The notes beneath the pieces were generated by a model. It saw only the letters and a program-made list of their open reading frames with translations. It had not been told where the DNA came from and ran no database searches. Source: Pseudofabraea citricarpa (Eukaryota; Ascomycota; Leotiomycetes; Helotiales; Dermateaceae). From it: a stretch of DNA of 64,000 nt. The translations under genes and the position numbers were made by a program. The DNA lies in the NCBI GenBank assembly GCA_029641185.1, contig JAPWGK010000025.1, positions 496,001 to 560,000 of the forward strand. Direction: 5' to 3'. Below, piece after piece: positions 47,961 to 61,600 of this stretch. How positions within the stretch are numbered: the first letter of the stretch is position 1; each line of letters begins with the position of its first letter.

Positions 47961-49434
47961 GTCTGGGATGGCATCGTACCCAGGCTCACACTCACAATCT
48001 CACACCCACACTCACACCTATACCCAGTCATTACCCATACTCACTACCCACACTCACACCCACTGGACCCAGTCTCACCCTCTCAAATGCCCCGAGAAGC
48101 TCACCCTCGACTCCAGACTTCAGTGGTTGTCGGTACCGGGCCTGCACAACAAGTATTTGCTGCTACTACTACGACCGTACCGCGAAGTATTGACTCACCC
48201 ACTACCGCCCTCGATACAGCCCTGCCATGATTGCACTATGACGTGACAGCCGCTGCTCGTATCTTTAAAAAGGCACGCGTGCAAGACAGCAATGCTCCCC
48301 TCAATAATACTCACCAATACTCACCAATACTCCACAGGACGGGATCATCGTGAACCGGCCCCTCTTCCGCTGCCCTGAGGTTCGTCTATTCGCCTGTTCG
48401 CCCGGTATTCACATGGCCAAATTCTATTTTCATGCCCGGAGAATGGAGAAGGGAGAGATGGAGAACGGACAGCCAGCAAGAAGAACCTCCAACACCAGAC
48501 GAGAACGACGACGACAAGGTTCCAGTGCCCCGAACTGACTTTCCACCGATACTTGCATCTCAGACAGTGGAACGAGAATAGCAGAAAAACCCTCGCGGAA
48601 GCCACGGGTCGTCTTCCATCCAGTCTCGCGCGAGAATAATCAAGAATAATCACCATCGTGGGTCGCGGGATCGCCGTGCAATGCAAGACTTGGCCCCGTT
48701 CCTTGCATAAGCCTCGTCTAGTCCCTGCATGAGAGAGAGTCGTGGTGCTGGTGCTGGCGCTGGTGCTGACGCTCATCCGGAATATGGGGTCGTGGTCGCC
48801 TCTGGAGTCTCTAACAGCCAACTTCTTCTTTTTCTCCTTCTCCTCCTCCTCCTTCTTCAACAGCGATGTCCCCTCAACCATTCCCCCGAGGCAGATTGCA
48901 CCAAGGACCCTTTCGCCCATCCGTCCCACGGTCTCCCCTCCTCATCCTCTCCGCCGCCATCAATCCCTCACCCACCACCAATTTTACACGCGTGTTTCGT
49001 GTTTCAAGTGAGAGCAGTTCATCCGGTTGAAACGGAATCCTGCGGCTTCTCATTTGCGGACGGTCAATTGGTTGCTGGTTGGCATGTGAATTACATCTAC
49101 TACTCTGTCTGTACCATCAGCTCTGGTCGCCCGCTCTGTTGTTCGCTCTATCCCGAGCTCCTGTCCCGTTCCCTCGCTATCCATCTGCCGTTATCCATCC
49201 CTATCGTCATCTCATCATCCCCCCCGGCCTGCCACCGGAACCCGCCCAGACATCCGTGAGGTAAATACAATTGCTCTCCAAAAACCGGCCCTATTATCTA
49301 TCCACAACCCAGCTTAAGCCGTCACCAAATATGTCACAGGGAACCAAATCAAAACAAGTCACACGTCCCGAGATGACCGCCTCGGCCACGTCGACAACAG
49401 CTCACGCCCACGCCCACGTCCGCTTTCCACTCGC

Positions 49435-52268
49435 TCAGAAGTTCAGGAAGTCGCCCAAGAAAATCGACGCCAGCCGTCCCGCGTCATCGTAGCTCACCTC
49501 CTCGTCGGTCAAGTCTGACACCGGAGGATCTACCACGTGGGATGATCGGTGGGCTCGGATTTCCCAGCCTAATTAGTTGTCAGCCTCATCCGTTTCACAG
49601 GCCCGGTCTGGGGAAGCCCTTACCGAAATCCACCGTCACTGCCTGCAGGTCCTTCACCAGCTGCTCTTCCCGCATCTCCATGGCGCGCCCGCGCCACCCA
49701 TCTCGGATAGGATTGCAGCTCTCTTTGCCGGCCTTTCTCGTCTTGAAGCGGCTGTGGAAGACTTCCTTGCAGCGCTCGAAGAGCTGTGTCTGCGTCAGCC
49801 GCAGCAGGTTCCGGAGCTCGGTTCTCTCCCGAGCGGCATCCTCCCCATCATGCTTAATTTTGCCCTCGCAAAAGTACCAGGCCGCTATCAGTGTCTTATC
49901 CATGACCAGGATGAGGATGAGGAAGACGCTGAAACTCGTTGTCCACTTGTGGCCGTTGTTTGCTGAGGCGGTGCTAGTGCCTGTCGTAGCCCACATTAGG
50001 TTGCCCCATTTCTGGAGGACATCAAGGATGCGTTTTCGTTGCGCCATAAAGAATGCCAACTTCATCTGACGTTGGGCACACCGAGCAGCTGACCTGGTAG
50101 GGTATTCCTGCCCCAGGCAGTACGAAACCATATTAATCGATTCCTGGTCTAAAATGAGGCTTCTCTCAAGGATCGTGCAAGTGACATGTACCTCGAGAGC
50201 CGAACGAATCATCTCAGACTGTGCCACGTTAGCGACGCCCACAAAACCACGTGGGTGATCCATTTACCTCTTCGCCGACATCTAACCCGGCCTTGTAGAA
50301 GGTGGAGATGGCTGCCAACAAACGCTCTGAAAGCTGCGAGCTTTGGTCATCATACGCTGTCCAAACATAATCATCCAAGTCATTCCGAACGAGGTCTCGA
50401 ACATATTGAGAATATACATCCTCCATATCGGCCATTGCATTCAGCGGAATTCCCAGTGGAGGACTGTTCATCTTGACTAGTGCAGGTGTACCACCAGTTG
50501 CAATGCCTTGACGCTGGAATCCCAATTCGGAATTCTCATTGCGTAGCACAAGAGTGACAACATCCACCACTAGAGGCTTCGGGCATCCCCATTCCATGCG
50601 CACGCTTAGGATATGGGTTCCCCAACTGGAAGCATTCTCATTTACAAATGACTCCACGTGTGCTTGGGTGAAATGACCCATGAGGTAATCTATTACGAGT
50701 CAGGCTTCACCGCTATCTATAACAGTCATGCTAACTTACCTGGAATGAGGAAAATGTTTAGTGATTCAATGGGATCGTTAAAACACGGAAGATGGCAGAA
50801 TCTCCTCTTTCCGAGCAGTCTTGAACATTGCTCGCAAGGCGAGCCGCTCGAGCACGGAGAACACTATATCAAAAGTCATTTGCACATTCAGTATGGCTTT
50901 TCTGGAGAATATACGCACTTTGACTTTGGAAAGATGGCACGCCCAACATGCTCCTGCATTACGAACCTCCAGTGCTTCTCTCTTTCCTTTTATTGTCAGT
51001 GGCCGCATACGACCCCGTTGAGGCTTGGCCTTCTCAATACCCGATCGAACACTAAAGATATGAGAATGGTGATCAGCAATATGCTGCCACGGTGAACCGC
51101 TGCGAGACCGAGATGGGACGAGATCCTGCGAGTCTTTTCTCTTTTCCTTGTTCTTCTCGTTTGTGTCCCCTTCCCATACCGGAACCGTATTGTGGTGCCG
51201 GGGAGGTCCGGGTATTGTGGGATTGTTGCGTAGATATTCTTCCTGCGCTGGAAACGTATAGTACTGTGTAGCCTGGTCACCATCAAACACTACTGCTTCA
51301 GTCGATTGATTTGTTGGTGGGTGTGTATTTTGAACATCCAAAGTATTCCACGGGAAAAGAAAATTTGGGTCTGAGAATTCTTGATCTAACGTTTGTGGGG
51401 TATGTTGTGTAGGTAGGTTTCCAGCAGACCACAGGCTGTTGGCCTCGTCGTTCATCCAGCCGGAGACGGCAGAGAGATTCTCGCTCTCGAAGTTAAACAT
51501 ATCCGGATATAGCGGTGAGCTCGCGCTCGCGCTCGCCGGGCTAGAGATGGTATTGGGGTTATGGCCGCCATGGAAATAATCAGCTGGAAGCTGCAAATCC
51601 TGGATAAGGTGGTGCTTGCTCCTGGGCGATCCATAGAGGGAAGTATTGGCTGATGGAATTACATAATCGGAAAATGATGAGCCCAGAGGGTTGGGACTCG
51701 TCACATATTCACAGCTACCATAACTTGCGATCCCCAGCTGAGCTTCCAGAATCGAGGCATTGTCTACATCGGAATTGCGATGGTTTCCGTCCGTCGGTGG
51801 TGCGTCGTCCCAGGACATGCTGAGTTCCGGGCTGGACATCTGTGATGGCATGGGGCTCTGTGTGGAAGATGCAGCGTTGACATCGACATACTGGGAAGCC
51901 ACTTGGTCCAAACCCGCCGAGTGAGCTGTGGGTAGCCATGAGGACGGCCACTGATTATCAAAGTGGCCATTCTGGTGGAAGGAGGACTGCACGGCCGACT
52001 GGCCGGAGGGCGAGTCGGTCAGACTGAAGAAATTGCTATACAGGCCCAGGTCGGAGGTCTGCACCGGTGACTGCTGCTGTGGGTCATTCTGACCGTCGAA
52101 GTAGGATACGGGACTGCCAGTCGACAATGGCGATTGCGATTGCGCCTGGAGGTTGAGATAGAAGGACAGGGCAGCGGTGTTGCGTTGCTGGCCGGTTGGT
52201 CGTGAGGCTCGGCGACGAACTGGCGGTGGGACGGCTCTCCTGCTCTGCGACGTTGAAACCTCAATCAT
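49435..52268 (-). CDS. Zn2Cys6 transcription factor with internal zinc cluster
   Basis: Five exons: 52268..50919, 50863..50740, 50689..50268, 50218..49624, 49568..49435; introns of 49-55 nt; 874 aa. The first 420 residues are Ser/Gln/Pro/Asn-rich and disordered. The Zn2Cys6 cluster lies at about 441-470 (CWACHLSKVKCSPC, SPCEQC), split by the first intron between KVK and CSPC, with further cysteines in FCHLPC. The C-terminal half is helical without an obvious fungal_trans domain. It contains a basic AARERTELRNLLRLTQTQLFERCKE helix and a hydrophobic stretch (SVFLILILVMDKTLIAAWYF). It ends SDLTDEEVSYDDAGRLASIF. It is expected to be a DNA-binding regulator in the nucleus; targets unknown. The internal position of the cluster is atypical, since most are N-terminal. 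Confidence 0.85.
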
Positions 52269-52754
52269 TGTCAGCTCTTCTATGGCATTCCGGTCGATTA
52301 TTTACAGAGTCTCGTCCGTCTTAGCAATCGTCATAACGGATAGAGAAGAGAATCCTGCCACGACGGTGCTGTCGTCTTTAATCAGATCAGATCAGGACGT
52401 GCTGTGCTCTACCCACACTTTCCCCATGGAAGCGCAGCCAGCGCATGTGGTTTAGCAAAGCGAGCGCTGCAGCAGAGCCTTAAGGGCCCCTCAATTGGCT
52501 TGACGAGTACTCGGTGGGGAGAGGATTCGAGACGCCATACATGAGAGCTTGCCTGAATGCGCGACACCGAATAGGCTGTGGGCGAATTGAGAGGGCCTGC
52601 TGCACGCTAGAATGGACATGTGTCGGCTGGTGCATACGCTCTGCATTGGAGGGGTGCTGATGCCATTCGCTGGCAGCTCTACGGCATTGCGCCATTCGAC
52701 TCGCTGCTGCCCCGCTCAGTCGACTCTTCGTCTGCGATGTGGGGATGAGATGGG

Positions 52755-52784
52755 TTGAGGAGTTGAGGAGTTGAGGAGTTGAGG
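52755..52784. repeat. octamer tandem repeat (TTGAGGAG)
   Basis: Nearly four copies of an 8-bp unit, followed at once by a (TGG/TGC)n tract to about 52816. Confidence 0.85.
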
Positions 52785-53470
52785 CCCTGCAGGTGGTGCT
52801 GGTGGTGCTGGTGCTGCGGTGCTAAGGCCGAGAGGAGGGGGGCCGTTGGAGCCAGAAAGTCTAAAGACCCGGTGGATGTGGCTGTGGGGTTGCTGGCGGT
52901 ACATGTAGTTAATGAAGACACTGACTGAGGGGGATGATGAGTGGGCGAGTGACTGACATCTGCATCTCCGTTTGCATTATCGAGGTGACGTGGGCGTGTG
53001 TGTTGTGCTCTCTGTGTTCTGTGATCGAGGGGTTCTGGTGTTCACGGCGCACATAGTCGGAGAAATACAGAGTCTGACACTTGGTGGAGTGGGAGTAGTA
53101 GGAAGGTTAAAGCGCACTGGGCATTATTGTGCGTGCACTGGGCATTGGCGTTGGCGTTGGCATTGGCATTGGGCTACTGTGATGTGAGTCTGTGAGTCTG
53201 TGTGGGCAGGAATGCGTCTTCGGGATTCCTCGGACTCGATCTCCCGGCAGCTGCACACGTGATATCATCGCCTTTCTCGTCTCTCTCGTCTTTCTCATCT
53301 TTCCCATGTGCAAAGCATCAGAACAAGGTGTGTGATTGATTCTCTGCTTCTTTTCCCCCCAGCCATGTTCCATCCACATGCTTATCGTTACTGTACCATA
53401 CTCACAATCTACTTCTCCTCTCCTCTCAACCTCCATCACGAGACCATCCCAGCTCGCTACCCACCCCACC

Positions 53471-53519
53471 ACTCATCACTCACCACTCACCACTCACCAC
53501 TCACCACTCACCACTCACT
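53471..53519. repeat. 7-bp tandem repeat (ACTCACC)7
   Basis: Seven heptamer units, five of them perfect, the first and last with one change each. Confidence 0.9.
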
Positions 53520-56143
53520 CCACTACCGAGAGGCTCGCTCCGTGCCGGGCCTTCTCTCGCTCAAACAATACTGTACACTTCAAGTATATTGACCAGAGCG
53601 GGGATCGCTGACAATCAGCCTCATCAACGTGCCCATCAGGGCAGGAGTTGATCCTCCGTCGAGCGGCTGAGGCAATGCGATGCCGTCATGCGAAACGTCC
53701 GCCTGCGGTATCGCGAGTGATCCTGGTAGCGGGGGATGCATTCTTATCTGAGGCTTAGCTGAGCTTAAGAGAACCAGCGACCGAGTTGCCTGCTTCCAGC
53801 CAGCCGAGTGCGAGTCTGTGAGTCTAGATCGTCCAAGTGATGGCCGGCCGAGCTCCCGCTGGTTAGTGCCATCCTGGCTGTTAACAAGCAGAGTATATAG
53901 CATGTTTCCTCTGCGTTGCTTCCAACCCAATGGGAGTTGTGCGCGGCGTGGGGAGGAAGCCTTGCCATGCCATGGGATTTGACTTGCATGACCAAGATGT
54001 GCGTTCATGAGTGACCCTTCTCTTGCTTGCTTGCTTGCTTTGAAGAGAAGGTTTGCAGTAGGTGGGGATGGTGTAGATGGGTTTAAGGTTTTTGTCCTCT
54101 TCAGGAAGCTAGTAGGCGTTTTCTCTTCTCTTTTCGCCGTCGTCCTTCGTAATATGGTGCCATGCCTTACTTACTTCGAGACTGACCCCGTCGCTGCTCT
54201 GACTTTGTAAGTGGGGGTTCGAGGAAGCTGAGCTTTTGAAGTCGAGGCCTTCGAGGCATAGTGGATGTATTACTGTTGCGCAGAAGAAAAACGTCGCCAG
54301 GGATTTCCACATGGCGTCTCTGGCCGTGGTGATCCTGCGGCCTGTAACTTGTTTGGAGACCCGATGGCCTTTTCAAGGATGGGTTTTCTCCTGCCGCTAC
54401 GCAATACAGCCTGGTTTGCTTCAGACTTGGGTTCTGGGTATGGTTCAGTGCTGTTTTCGGCCATTCTTGTTCGTGGGGCTTGATCCGGTTGATTATGGCA
54501 GGTTGTATGAGGAAGATGTGACTTCTTTTTGGGCTACGGAGGTGTTGGTGGATATCAATCCTCCTGCTGGCTTTGTGCTAATTGTACGATCGAGAGTTGT
54601 ACTCCTTTCCCAATTAAGATATCATATACCCTAATAAAGCGAGCTGGTATTTTAGTCAGTCCTCGAGTTTTTATCGTGGTAGTATCACTTTGTTGGTATG
54701 TAGATGTAATGTTATAATCTCTCTTTCTAGTTTGAATAACAGGCAGCTTTTTATTTGAATCGGATTTTAACATTGTTAATGTTAGAGAATTTCCAATTTG
54801 ACAGGATTTTGAATTCGAAATTTAAATACACATAAATAACTACAAGTAAAGCTTGAGCAAAGGTTTCCAGTACTCAATTATACTTGCCCTGGTCGCAGAT
54901 TCAGGCTTTCGGTTTCCAACCTTTATCTGATAGCCTATTGATTAAGAGCAAAATCCCACTATGTAGGTACTATAGTCCTCTGCCATGCGTAATGTAGTCC
55001 TTAACCCAGTATCTGTAGTATGTCCTGTTTTATCAGATCTCATCATTGACCAGCACCAAGCTCCACGTTTGTCTAAAATACTAATCTTTTCAACCACTGG
55101 GCCGGAACGATTGAGCCGCTCAAAAGTACATCGAAGATCCCTGCAGTACACGAAATCTTTCTGTGTGCTTATCTTGTAGGTTAATTCATATTTTCTGGAT
55201 TACTGGTGGCGTTAGCGAGGTAATGACTGGCAAGTTATATGTTTAAGAATGACCACTTCGATGACTTGGAATATCTTGGCTCGGAAAAGTTAGCGAAACA
55301 TCGATATTTATTGGCTAATCAGCTATAAGACTTCTGTGCTCTATTCTTTAGCTTCCATGTCCATATTATTCGCACGGGAGAAATATGCCGGCCTCAGGCA
55401 AAGGGTATAATGGTAGTCGCTACAATCATAACACACCCAGCTCTTTTATATATCTCTAATGTTTCTTTCCACAGGCCTAGTGAAGCCATTCCATATACCC
55501 AGCTGGTTTTATTGACCTAAAAAGTTGAACCCAAGTATTTCGGCCCTAAAATCGGCCAACCTTTCCTCGAATGAACAACCGCTCCTGGTTGGTAAAGAAC
55601 CAAGTTCCCGCCAGTCGCTACTTAGCATAAATGACAAACATAGAAGATATTCCGAGTCTTCTGCAACTGCCGTCTTGACTGTGTCTTGTACATATCATGT
55701 TCTAATTCAGAATGAAGCATCCGCTTGTAGCCCCAAATATATATAATAAACACCAATTGTATTTACGTGGGCGATTTTGTAAACCCTTCACTACTTCAAC
55801 ATAAAAGGAACAGAAGTATTGCTGCTTTAGGATATCCTTAGAGTGGTATTGTTACATAGTAGATGATTACTGCGCAGTAGACTTTCGTGTAGCCAGAGAG
55901 TAGAAGCAATATTTAATCTTGAATTTATCTCAGAGCCAGTGCCTTGACCAGACTATCTGCTTGCAATCATGAGACTGCGCGCTCCTGAAAAGCTGCGGCT
56001 TCTGTTCGTATGTCCCCCGTGGTATCATGATGCTAGACCTTTCCATATACACCAGACAATGCAATACCCATGTACATTGTGCTATTAAAACTCCTCGTGC
56101 CAACAAAAACACTCCCAAAACCATTTCCCACATCATGAAACCA

Positions 56144-57058
56144 TCAAACGTCCACAACCGAATTAAGAATAGCCGCAGCACTGACGTTCATGTTTCCACT
56201 GATATATATGTTGGCGCTAGTAGTCTTGAAGAAGCAATTTGCGCCTGCGACGTTCAAGGCCAAAGTCAAATTGGCGTTGAAGACAATCGCTTGGCATGGA
56301 TTTGTGCCGCTCGAGGCGTAATCATGCTTGGCACATGCATCCATACATTCATCGACGGACGTGGCATTGGATTTTAAGAGGTCGTTTCCCTGGAAGTTGG
56401 AATTGCAGGCGAGGGTAAATGTATACTCCTTGTTACTCGATGTTGGCTCGGTGGTATAGGATGTGCGGTCTAAACCGGGACAGCCGAGATCTAGAATCCC
56501 CGATGTTGGGAAGGGCGTCTGTGAAGCGGAAGTCGTGGTTGTAATGGTGGTAGATGAGGAGGCAGCGCTTGAGCTTGAGCTTGAGCTCGAACTGGCTGAA
56601 GTGGGTGAGGCAGTCGCTGAACCCGCCGTCGGGAAACTTGTTGATGTAGCAGATACCCGTTCGCTAGACATACATATTAGATACAAAACAAACAAATACA
56701 AAAAAAACATGGTTCTGATGTTTATATCCCCTTCTTACCTGGTCGTCGAAGATTTTCGCCTTGTTGCGCCAACTCCAGCACCAACAGCAACTGCAACCAC
56801 AACTATTACCGATAGTACCAGAGCTATCCAGAATGTTCTCTTCTTAAGCCCACAAAACGTCTGCGCCCGACCATTTTGCACAGGTTCCTCATACAGGTAT
56901 TTCTCATTCGGGGCACCACCGGGTACGTGTCCATCCGACAATTGTTTCTCCTGGTGGATGGGTATAACTTCTGGCAAATTCTGATGAACAACTTCTGGGC
57001 TCTGCGGATTAGAGACTTGAAGTCCCTCGTTGTCGGGATATGGGCGGTGGCTCGCCAT
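56144..57058 (-). CDS. single-pass membrane protein with apple/PAN-like ectodomain
   Basis: Two exons, 57058..56739 and 56663..56144, intron of 75 nt, 279 aa. The cytoplasmic N-terminus is polar (MASHRPYPDNEGLQ). One transmembrane helix lies at about 80-98 (FWIALVLSVIVVVAVAVGAGVGA), just after basic residues, giving a type II orientation. A Ser/Thr/Ala-rich stalk (about 110-155) leads to a C-terminal domain with the cysteine pattern CPG..YTFTLAC...SVDECMDACAKH...PCQAIVF...ANCFFK, typical of apple/PAN-like folds found in fungal surface proteins. N-glycosylation sites (NAT, NLT, NVS) support an extracellular or lumenal location. A role in adhesion or carbohydrate/protein binding is an inference from the fold. 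Confidence 0.87.
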
Positions 57059-58670
57059 CGTCGTGGAGAAGCGAGATGGTACGGAATACACAAGACACAG
57101 AGCTGGGGCAGGCCAGCCATTTAAAGGACGACTTGGGTGTATTCTTAACTCGTCGGTGCCGCAATGGCACGGATGGCACAGCAGCACGTTTCTGCATCTC
57201 ATATATCACTGTGCATGCTGGTACATGGGACAATGGGATGATGGCCAAGGCTGTGTATCGCGAAAGCCCCCATGTTTGCGGCACAGCAGGCTCAAAAGCG
57301 CTGACGGGTAATTACAGAATTACAGACCCCTTACAGATCCCTGATGCGAGGTGCTGAGACGGTTAGAGGCCCGAGGCTGAACGCATCTTACCGCCGTCTT
57401 TGATGGGGTCCTTTTGGTCGGGCCAATCAAGTTGATATTGCTGCTGCGTTTTTGATCGCTGGCAGAGCTTAGAATACTTCCAGGTTGGTGAGCCAAGTAT
57501 CTCATTATGGTCACATGACAATGGATCGCAGTATTATGGTTCTAACAGTCAGCCTCGTACACTGTTTATGATGATGACAATACAAAAGCAGTTGTATAGT
57601 ATCAGCATATAACCCCTCTTCTCAACTGGGTTTGAATCTGTGCGATACAAGCTATAGTACAAAGCAGACCGGGATAATTTCGGGTGGGGTTGTCGATCTT
57701 TCTTCTTTTTAATCCCTGGATTTTCTCTCAAATGAGCAGTTATCGTGACCAGCATCTATCCGACCGTTGGGCTTTCTTTTGCCTTGTGTTAGGATCCAAC
57801 ATGAAAACTCCCTTTGCTATTTGTATTGTCGATTACTGATCAGTATCGTCGCTAGACTTCTGATGACGATTATCAGCATGGTTACAGGCGACCAAATAGC
57901 AAAATCCTAATATCATGTGTAGATATATTACCAAAGCAAACTAAAACTGCTTACCAATTATGATAATTTGAAAAGATACAAGTCATTGTCTCTGGGTTAT
58001 ACTATTCTTGTATGTGCTTTTGATCTAACCAACTTTATCTGAAGGTTTTCAGCTGGATGAATTCTAGAACCGAGAAATAGGTATTGAATGGTAAACCCCA
58101 CACCGAGGTATCTTATCACCTTATAGATCATATTGTAAGATTACTTCGATTACTTCGATTTGTACTTCTTGAAAACCCAATCAAGTGACCTAGTGTTTTT
58201 ATTGCGAGATACACCTTTCGTGGTTATTTAGAGCGGCATAGCAACCTTTCAAAAGAACGTATAATTTTATATAAATCACCAATGGTTATTCTCAATCTAA
58301 TCCCTCTTGGATTGGGATGCTTTAAATTATAATAATTCTTCTGCAAATACACAAGCCGAGAATGAAAAGATGATTTGTCTTTTTTTATATTTTTTAATCA
58401 AGCTGAAGGGATCTGTATTAGCATTTGGCCCCAACCTGCAAGTGCCACAAGTCGAAAACATACAATTCTTTGGACATTGTATATTTACTCATACAACTAT
58501 AATATCTGTAACTTATTAAGCCAAAAGATAACTGCTAATATAATGTTAATATATAGAGTATAGATTACCCTGAATTACCTTCTGCTTCCCTTCTATTGCT
58601 TACCAAAATCACTATGAAACTGCGAGGAGAAAAATCAAATACCTATGCTAAAAGTATATGAGATAGATTG
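57059..58670. other. intergenic region between the apple-like gene and the LINE
   Basis: Promoter of the membrane-protein gene followed by increasingly AT-rich sequence. No supported gene; CpA/TpG are still at ordinary frequency here. Confidence 0.55.
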
Positions 58671-61600
58671 GTGATAATAATGATAATAATATTTATTTAC
58701 GTCTAGCGGGTTCCGTTGAAAACTGACTGCCCTGTGGTCTCCCGAAGGGCATAGGGACGTACTAAGCTAAGGAGTTTTATATATATATAGTAGGACCCTA
58801 GAAAGTATTTTAAGCGTACGCGTGGCTTCTGGCCGTGTATCTGCGATCCTCCCCTAATAGTTGGGGTAGATACTAGTAAGAAAGAGAAGAGGGTATCCCT
58901 TAGTAAGTACCTAAAAGGCTAGTATTATTAGGGGCCCGCTAGAGGCCGAGTTTCGATACCACGTAGGTAGCTGTTAGTTATAGCCGTAGCCTATTATAAT
59001 TATATAATAGTAGTAGTATAGGGAGCGAATAAGAGATAATAGAGTATATAAACAAAGGAGAGATTAAAAGAAGTATTATAATACTTATATATAAGTAAAA
59101 GAATACTACTTTTTAGTAGAAAATAAAGCACGAGACGATATTATATTATCCTTATACTACGTTAGGGTACTCCGTATATCCTAGCTATACGAAGGAGGTT
59201 AAATCTATCTTTTACCTAGGGTAGATATTAGAGTAAAAGCTTATAAGTAATAGTAGCTTTATAAAGTCGGCTAATACTACTAGAAGTTCTAATAATACTA
59301 TAAGGCCTTCTTACTTAGTTATAAGAGAGCCTAATAGCTTTTACTATAGTTATCTTTTATATATCTAAATTATTTTCCTATATAATACTAGGTATTCTAG
59401 TATCTTATAACGCCCGTATATATAAGTAAGGTTTATATCTATATATATAAACTTATTATAATACTATAAGAAGTCTTTATAAGAGAAGCGTATAATAAGT
59501 AATTAATAAAGTATAACTTATAGTAAACTAAGTTCCTCTAGAGGGCGTACCTTATATAATAATCCCTACTTTTTATACTAAGTAGAGAGTTTAAGTATAT
59601 TCTTCTCCTATTAGTTCCCTTATATTTTCCTTTTAAGGGTATAATAGATTAATCTTATCCTATTAACTATAGGCTTTAATTCGGGTCTCTCTTCTAGTTC
59701 TAGTTCTAGAGAGCTTTCTTCTACTAGCTTATTAGTTATCTTATTATCTTTTATACTCGTATAACCTAATACTTATTAGACTTAGATACTATATATTTAT
59801 ATAGCGTCTTATATTCTATAAAAGACCTACTAGGAGAAACTAGATATATTATCTTAAGTATATTAGATAATCGAGATATTATTAATATATAATTATAAAC
59901 GCTTATATTATAAGACGAGTAACTAAAGTATATATTAGAGTTTTTTCTAGGCTCTAATTACTTTTATATTAAAGACGTATAATAATAAGTTAATAGACTT
60001 ATACCTTATAGCTTTTTATATCTAGCCCTCGTATATAATATAATTATAGCCTATATAATATTTTCCTTCTAGCTTCTTCTTAGAGCTATTAGAAAAGATA
60101 ATAACTTTATTAGATAATAGCTTTACTTATTACTCCTTAAACGTAACTAATATTATTTCTTTATTAATTCCTAGCGTAAGGTTTATATAATAGTCTAAGA
60201 TAAAATATAAGTAGCAAAGTATAAGTTAAGAGATCCTAGGAAGAATATTCCCTAGGTATTATACCTTAGTTTTAGGGAGTTACTAGGTACTCGCTCTCCT
60301 TCCTCTAATAATAGTAGGTATTAGGATTTTATATACGAGTAGGTATCTAATATTTATAGTTTATAGTCGTATAATAAAATAAAATTTTATCTCCTCTAGG
60401 GCCGCTTTTACTAATAGTAGGTCCGAGTCTCTAAAGAGGAATATAATTAGTATAATCCTCTAGACTAAGAGTACCCCCCTTATTATAAGTATAATTATCT
60501 TATCTAATATATTAATATACTACCCGTTCCTAGTACTTACTACTAGCTTTCTTCTAGTATATATTAGCTTAGCTAGCTTAGTTTTACCCTTATATTATAC
60601 CTTTATATTATATAATACTAAGGGGAGAACGTAAGTAATTATTATTTTCTATAATAAAAAGGCTAAAGGCTTATTAGCTATCTTAACTAAGCTTCTAATA
60701 TAATATATAACTTTATAAGCTTTTATTATACGCTCTAAAATATATCTCTTAAAACTAAGCTTCCTATTAAACTAGATACCTAGCTAGTAAAATACTAGCT
60801 AGTCTCTTTCCTTTAGGGTTATAATAATTAAGCTAATTATTAGTACTCTATTAATCTTATATAATAATACGAGTTACCCTTTCTTTCTAGTAATATATAT
60901 TATTTTAAGCTTTTCTAGTATAAAGAAGATCTTATTCGTATTATCTTATCTAGTAATACTTCTTATATCTTTTACTAGGAGGCGTATATTCTTTATAAGT
61001 ATATTAGAGGCCTTATATAAGTAGATATTATTCGTATATCTAAAGTAAAGCTAAAGGTCCTAGGAGAGAAATTTTATAAGATAAAATATATATAATACTA
61101 GGGAAAGTAAGAATCCTTATAGTATATTATACGTAATATTATAAAAAGGGGTAGTTTCCTTCTTAAGTTTAACTTTAATTTTATATCTTATAAGAAAGTA
61201 TTATATTAGCTTTAGTAATAAGAGTAATTATCCTTATTATATTATTTGTTAGAGTAAGCGCCTAGGAAGAAGGATATTAAAGGCGTCTTATATATCTATT
61301 ATAATTATAATAACCTATTATCCCTTAGTTATAATAGCTTTTATATTATATATAAAGAAAGCTACTAGGTTTATAGCTAAGCGTTTAAAGAGAGCCCCCT
61401 CGTATTATAAGCTAAGGATATTATTTATAAGGGCGGTCTAAGTAATACGTCTAGTTATAATTCGTTCGAGTCCCTTTAATATATAAGAGAGTAATATAAT
61501 TAGATATTATAAGCGTACTAATATTTTATCTTTCTTATTAACCTTTAGTAATATAATTATTTTTATCTCCTTCTAGGAGTAAGGGAAGTAGCTAAGGGTA

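Larger units (their letters stand above)
45973..49434. other. microsatellite-rich 3.4-kb intergenic region
   Basis: No supported gene. It contains a dense set of simple repeats: (AGGT)5 at 46091-46110, (AAGCA)4 then (CAAG)n at 46321-46361, (CCAT)5 at 46893-46912, GATG-type runs near 47660-47690, (GGTCT)5 at 47936-47960 and CA/ACTC-type tracts at 47980-48060. It is bounded by the promoter of the 49-residue gene and the 3' end of the Zn-cluster gene. Confidence 0.6.
52269..56143. other. 3.9-kb intergenic region without a supported gene
   Basis: Holds the promoter of the Zn-cluster gene and several short tandem repeats. Open frames (53580-54008, 54236-54634 and others) overlap on both strands and show no motifs. 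Confidence 0.55.

Noticed and set aside
53471..53519. CRISPR-like regular repeat
   Set aside because: The units are contiguous heptamers without spacers, so it is a simple tandem repeat; fungi lack CRISPR.
56027..56377. 116-codon plus-strand frame
   Set aside because: Antisense shadow of the apple-like protein gene, which has a clear domain and splice signals.
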